This document shows positions 4,945 to 7,554 of a stretch of DNA of 7,554 nt, piece after piece (positions within the stretch are counted from its first letter, which is position 1; the number at the start of each line of letters is the position of its first letter). The DNA lies in the NCBI GenBank assembly GCA_947631885.1, contig CANRMZ010000057.1, forward strand, positions 1-7,554. Reading direction: 5' to 3'. The translations under genes were made by a program, and so were the position numbers. Source of the DNA: an uncultured Bacilli bacterium. GTDB lineage: Bacteria; Bacillota_I; Bacilli_A; RF39; UBA660. The notes beneath the pieces are model-generated. The model had not been told where the DNA came from, made no database searches, and saw only the letters and a program-made list of their open reading frames with translations.

Positions 4945-5226
4945 TTATTCAGCATAAACACTGACTTTTTTCTTATCTCTACCCATTCTTTCAAACTTTA
5001 CTACGCCATCAATCTTAGCAAATAAAGTATGATCTTTACCCATACCAACATTAGTACCTGGATAAATTTTAGTTCCTCTTTGACGATAAATTATGCTGCC
5101 AGCAGTGCAATGTTCACCATCAGATAATTTAGCGCCTAATCTACGACCCGCTGAATCACGGTTATTTTTAGTAGAACCTTGAGCTTTAACATGGGCAAAA
5201 CGTTGAATATTAAATATAAATAACAT
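4945..5226 (-). CDS. rpmA: 50S ribosomal protein bL27 with N-terminal pro-sequence
   Basis: bL27 reaches the peptidyl-transferase centre of the 50S subunit. The core is clear: QGSTKNNRDSAGRRLGAKLSDG, then IIYRQRGTKIYPGTNVGMGKDHTLFA and GVVKFE, in 93 residues (usual length 85-97). Ahead of it lies an extension, MLFIFNIQRFA, resembling the LxLQxFA pro-sequence of Firmicutes. In those bacteria the protease Prp cuts after FA; here that would leave HVKAQGS at the mature end. The gene for Prp is directly upstream and overlaps by one base (TAATG). AAGGAG at 5235-5240 within the end of prp serves as ribosome binding site. It is last in the rplU operon and is followed by a terminator. Confidence 0.97.
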   Translation of the reverse strand: MLFIFNIQRFAHVKAQGSTKNNRDSAGRRLGAKLSDGEHCTAGSIIYRQRGTKIYPGTNVGMGKDHTLFAKIDGVVKFERMGRDKKKVSVYAE

Positions 5227-5522
5227 TACGCATTCTCCTTTACACTTAGATTTTTTGGATAATCTTTAGCTACGGATTTAAGCATTTCGAACATATTAGC
5301 AATTAATTTTAAAACTATTTCATCATTTTCTTTAATTTTAATTGTCATTACATTTCCATCATCTTGGACATCAATATATTTAGGATTAATACTCGCAATG
5401 GCATTAATTGAAGTATAGATAATGCTTGAAACACTTGCACAAACAATATCTTTACCATACTCGGCCATATTGGCATGTCCTTTTACCGTAATTAAATCAT
5501 TATCTTTGATAACTTTAATCAT
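5226..5522 (-). CDS. prp: Ribosomal-processing cysteine protease Prp
   Basis: Prp (YsxB family) removes the N-terminal extension of bL27 in Firmicutes. The 98-residue protein has the two catalytic motifs at the expected places: His16 in GHA and Cys28 in DIVCASVSS, 12 apart as in the family. The family's hydrophobic and acidic C-terminal pattern follows. The gene starts 2 nt after the rplU stop (TAATAATG) and ends overlapping the rpmA ATG, so translation of all three is probably coupled. The neighbouring bL27 keeps a cleavable pro-sequence, consistent with an active enzyme. The protein was formerly annotated as DUF464. Confidence 0.93.
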   Translation of the reverse strand: MIKVIKDNDLITVKGHANMAEYGKDIVCASVSSIIYTSINAIASINPKYIDVQDDGNVMTIKIKENDEIVLKLIANMFEMLKSVAKDYPKNLSVKENA

Positions 5523-5524
5523 TA

Positions 5525-5824
5525 TTAACCATTAATTTTCTTGATTTCAACTAAAGTATATGGTTGTCTATGTCCTTGAGTTTTACGATATTTCTTTTTA
5601 GGACGATATTTAAATACTTTTATCTTTTTAGCACGACCATTTTTAATAACTTCAGCTTCAATGCTAGCTCCTTTTACATAAGGATTACCAGCTTTACCAC
5701 CAGCGAATAAAACTTCTTCAAAAGTTACTTTGCTACCAGCTTCAGCATCTAATTTTTCAATATAAACGCGATCACCTTCAGCAACATAGTATTGTTTTCC
5801 ACCGGTTTGAAAGATTGCTTTCAT
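5525..5824 (-). CDS. rplU: 50S ribosomal protein bL21
   Basis: bL21 binds 23S rRNA in the large subunit. The 99-residue protein (family about 100-105) starts MKAIFQTGGKQYYVAEGD and ends with the basic rRNA-binding stretch KYRPKKKYRKTQGHRQPYT followed by LVEIKKING. A strong Shine-Dalgarno, AAAGGAGGT (5832-5840), precedes the ATG at 5824. It is first in the rplU-prp-rpmA operon and follows a promoter and structured leader likely to be an L21 autoregulatory element. Confidence 0.98.
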   Translation of the reverse strand: MKAIFQTGGKQYYVAEGDRVYIEKLDAEAGSKVTFEEVLFAGGKAGNPYVKGASIEAEVIKNGRAKKIKVFKYRPKKKYRKTQGHRQPYTLVEIKKING

Positions 5825-5840
5825 TTCTCTAACCTCCTTT

Positions 5841-5918
5841 AAAATTTATAAGTCACACCTTTAAGGTAGTATTAAATACTTTTATAACCTTTTTAGAGTG
5901 GATGAAATGACTTAAAGC
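5841..5918 (-). promoter_or_regulatory. Structured leader of rplU (L21 leader type)
   Basis: Between the predicted start and the Shine-Dalgarno, the minus strand forms a long-range 7-bp stem, TAAGTCA (5908-5914) with TGACTTA (5849-5855). It encloses nested stems AAGGT/ACCTT (5887-5891 with 5863-5867) and AGTAT/ATACT (5876-5880 with 5868-5872). Ribosomal protein L21 leaders are known upstream of rplU in low-GC Gram-positives and are thought to bind L21. Position and nesting fit; I matched structure by eye, not to a covariance model. No T run follows, so control would be at translation or RNA stability rather than attenuation. Confidence 0.65.
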
Positions 5919-5924
5919 GATTTA

Positions 5925-5953
5925 ATATTAACAAAAATAAGCATAAAAGTCAA
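5925..5953 (-). promoter_or_regulatory. Promoter of the rplU-prp-rpmA operon
   Basis: On the minus strand TTGACT (5948-5953) and TAATAT (5925-5930) are 17 nt apart, with TG one base before the -10. The predicted start is near 5918, giving a leader of about 94 nt. Confidence 0.7.
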
Positions 5954-5977
5954 TTGTTATCTAGCATTTATTTAATC

Positions 5978-6418
5978 TTATGATTTAGAATCAAGAATTA
6001 TGGTTGTTGGGCCATCATTTTCAATGCTAACAAGCATATCAGCTCCAAAAACGCCAGTTTCAACATTGGTGTATTTTCTAAGCTCTTCATTAAAGGCATC
6101 ATATAACTTAATAGATTCAGCCCCATTTAAAGCTCTACTATAAGTTGGTCTATTTCCTTTAGTGCAATCAGCATATAAAGTAAATTGAGATACTGATAGA
6201 ATATCCCCTTTAACATCCATTAAAGATAAATTCATAACATCATTTTCATCTTCAAAGATTCTTAAATTACATACCTTTTTAGCAATATACTCAATTTGGG
6301 CTTGGCCATCTCCTTCTTCAAAACAAGAAAAGACTACTAAGCCTCTATTTATCTTGCCAGTAATTTTTCCATCAACTTCTACTTTACTATTTTTACTTTT
6401 TTGAATTAATACTCTCAT
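5978..6418 (-). CDS. dtd: D-aminoacyl-tRNA deacylase (Dtd)
   Basis: Dtd hydrolyses D-amino acids and glycine from mischarged tRNAs, protecting translation in the cytoplasm. The 146-residue length equals the family norm. Visible motifs: MRVLIQKSKNSKVEVDGK at the start, the SQFTLYAD catalytic motif (79-86) followed by KGNRP, and NDGPTTIILDS (134-144) holding the Gly-cisPro pair that excludes L-aminoacyl substrates. ATG at 6418 overlaps the relA stop as ATGA, with GGAG 10 nt upstream (6429-6432), so it is translationally coupled to relA. The relA-dtd pairing is common in Firmicutes. No clear terminator follows the stop. Confidence 0.97.
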   Translation of the reverse strand: MRVLIQKSKNSKVEVDGKITGKINRGLVVFSCFEEGDGQAQIEYIAKKVCNLRIFEDENDVMNLSLMDVKGDILSVSQFTLYADCTKGNRPTYSRALNGAESIKLYDAFNEELRKYTNVETGVFGADMLVSIENDGPTTIILDSKS

Positions 6419-7554
6419 TTTCTTCTTGCTCCTTTAACATAACGAAGTTTCGTTAAATTTGTAACTATTTTATCAAGTTCTTCTTTATTTGCTACGGATA
6501 CATTGAGTTCAAATGTTCCGCTAGTTTTTTCACTAACTCCCAAAATCTTAACAGCTTCTGTTGTAAGAGCTAAGGTAATTTCATCAATTTTTTCAGGAGC
6601 TGCATTAAAGATTATATAAGAACTATAACTGCCTTCGCAAGCATCATTCCATGAGACATTTACTTCTCTATCTTCATAGTCTTTGATATTAGGACAAGTA
6701 TCACGATGCACGGCAATACCATCATTTTTCGTAATTATACCTTTGATATTATCTCCTTTAACTGGAAGACAGCATTTAGCTATATGGGTTTGAATTGACT
6801 TTTCCCCATCAATTAAGATATCAAAATCATTATTATTTCTTTTTACTACTCTACTCTTTACGACCATACTATCTTCAGTATTAGTACCTAAGATTACACT
6901 TATTATATAGTTTGCCGTATATCTAAATGAACCAATTGAAAGATATATTTCATCAAGATCTTTTAGTTTAACCGAAGAACATACTTTATTAATATTTTCT
7001 TCACTTAAAAGTTCATTTATAGATAGTTTTCTTTTACGTACTTCTTTTTCAAATAAAGATTTTCCTCTTTCAATATATCCTTCACGATCTTTTTTAGAAA
7101 AATAAGATTTAATTTTATCTTTTGCTTGAGGTGTTTTAACAATGCTTAACCAATCTTTATTAGGCTTACCATTAGGGCTAGTCATTATCTTAACTACATC
7201 GCCATCATGTAAAGCACTATTAATTGGAATCATTTGCTCATTAACAATCGCTCCCACCATCTTATCGCCCACGGCAGTATGGATACGATAAGCAAAATCA
7301 ATAGGCGTAGACCCTTGAGGAAGCTCAACAACATCTCCTTTAGGCGTAAAGACATAGATTAAATCCGATAAAATATTATTATCAATTAAGCTAGTAAATT
7401 CTTTATCTTCGCTTTGTTCATTACTTTCAATCATCGAGCGATAAAGTTCTAGTTTTTGCTCCATCATTGATTGAACTCTTTTAGTACCCTTTTCTTTATA
7501 AGACCAGTGCGAAGCAATACCTTTTTCAGCAATCTCATCCATTTCATAAGTTCT
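6415..7554 (-). CDS. relA: RelA/SpoT (Rel) (p)ppGpp synthetase/hydrolase, C-terminal part
   Basis: The frame is open at the window edge, so the N-terminal hydrolase domain and nearly all of the synthetase domain are outside. The visible 379 residues begin RTYEMDEIAEKGIASHWSYK, the conserved end of the synthetase domain. A TGS domain follows at about residues 65-128 (IYVFTPKGDVVELPQGST, FAYRIHTAVGD), then a helical region. Next is the zinc-finger domain with Cys261 and Cys262 (HIAKCCLPVKGD), His283 and Cys287 (VHRDTCPN). An ACT domain runs from about 300 to the end. These regulatory domains sense the stalled ribosome with uncharged tRNA. The protein ends ...GARRK with TGA overlapping dtd by 4 bp. 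Long bifunctional Rel is the usual form in Firmicutes; whether the hydrolase site is intact cannot be seen. Confidence 0.97.
   Translation of the reverse strand, partial: RTYEMDEIAEKGIASHWSYKEKGTKRVQSMMEQKLELYRSMIESNEQSEDKEFTSLIDNNILSDLIYVFTPKGDVVELPQGSTPIDFAYRIHTAVGDKMVGAIVNEQMIPINSALHDGDVVKIMTSPNGKPNKDWLSIVKTPQAKDKIKSYFSKKDREGYIERGKSLFEKEVRKRKLSINELLSEENINKVCSSVKLKDLDEIYLSIGSFRYTANYIISVILGTNTEDSMVVKSRVVKRNNNDFDILIDGEKSIQTHIAKCCLPVKGDNIKGIITKNDGIAVHRDTCPNIKDYEDREVNVSWNDACEGSYSSYIIFNAAPEKIDEITLALTTEAVKILGVSEKTSGTFELNVSVANKEELDKIVTNLTKLRYVKGARRK

Noticed and set aside
5954..5977. Terminator between dtd and the rplU promoter
   Set aside because: Only a weak GATT/AATC hairpin at the end of dtd and no T run; readthrough from relA-dtd into rplU cannot be excluded.
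6415..6417. TGA as a Trp codon (Mycoplasma code)
   Set aside because: All Trp codons I checked are TGG, and TGA at the end of relA sits in a normal ATGA coupling with dtd, so code 11 is preferred.

Overview
The window is AT-rich chromosomal DNA (roughly 30% G+C by eye) from a low-GC Gram-positive bacterium. The evidence is the Bacillus-type rplU-prp-rpmA...obg cluster with an upstream leader of the L21 type, a bL27 with an N-terminal extension next to its protease gene prp, an Obg with the C-terminal OCT domain, and AAGGAGG/GGTGAT Shine-Dalgarno sites. Trp is read from TGG, and relA ends in TGA inside an ATGA overlap, which fits genetic code 11 rather than the Mycoplasma code. An uncultured gut-type Bacilli/Erysipelotrichia-like lineage is a reasonable guess, but the sequence alone does not prove it.

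The right half (about 3207-7554, minus strand) is housekeeping. It reads, in transcription order: the 3' part of relA/spoT, dtd (4-bp overlap with relA), a promoter plus structured leader, rplU, prp, rpmA, a terminator, a membrane-anchored SAF-domain protein, a terminator, and obg. In Bacillus the slot between rpmA and obg is held by spo0B; here a CpaB-like SAF protein occupies it. A small plus-strand DUF192 gene (2907-3227) converges on obg and overlaps its end by 21 bp. The apparent rho-independent terminator of obg lies inside the DUF192 coding sequence.

The left half (1-2764, minus strand) is an accessory cluster of four small exported proteins that I cannot name. Each has one N-terminal membrane segment followed by an aromatic motif (ATFAYLSD, FSYGYMGY or SYGYY) resembling that of SipW-dependent TasA/camelysin-type proteins, then a beta-rich ectodomain ending in a similar last strand. 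Two of them (one cut by the window edge) are clear tandem paralogs, about two thirds identical over roughly 100 residues. The duplicated unit includes a 37-38 bp intergenic cassette that joins a terminator directly to an extended -10 promoter. The largest protein carries a Cys/Trp-rich repeated insert.

The housekeeping part supports translation (uL21-type L21, L27 and its processing protease, D-aminoacyl-tRNA deacylase), ribosome assembly (Obg) and the stringent response (Rel). The left part is best read as a surface or extracellular-fibre locus undergoing local duplication. The recurring terminator/extended -10 junction links both halves in style. No tRNA, rRNA, CRISPR array, insertion sequence or replication origin was seen, and there is no gene-free stretch longer than 300 bases.
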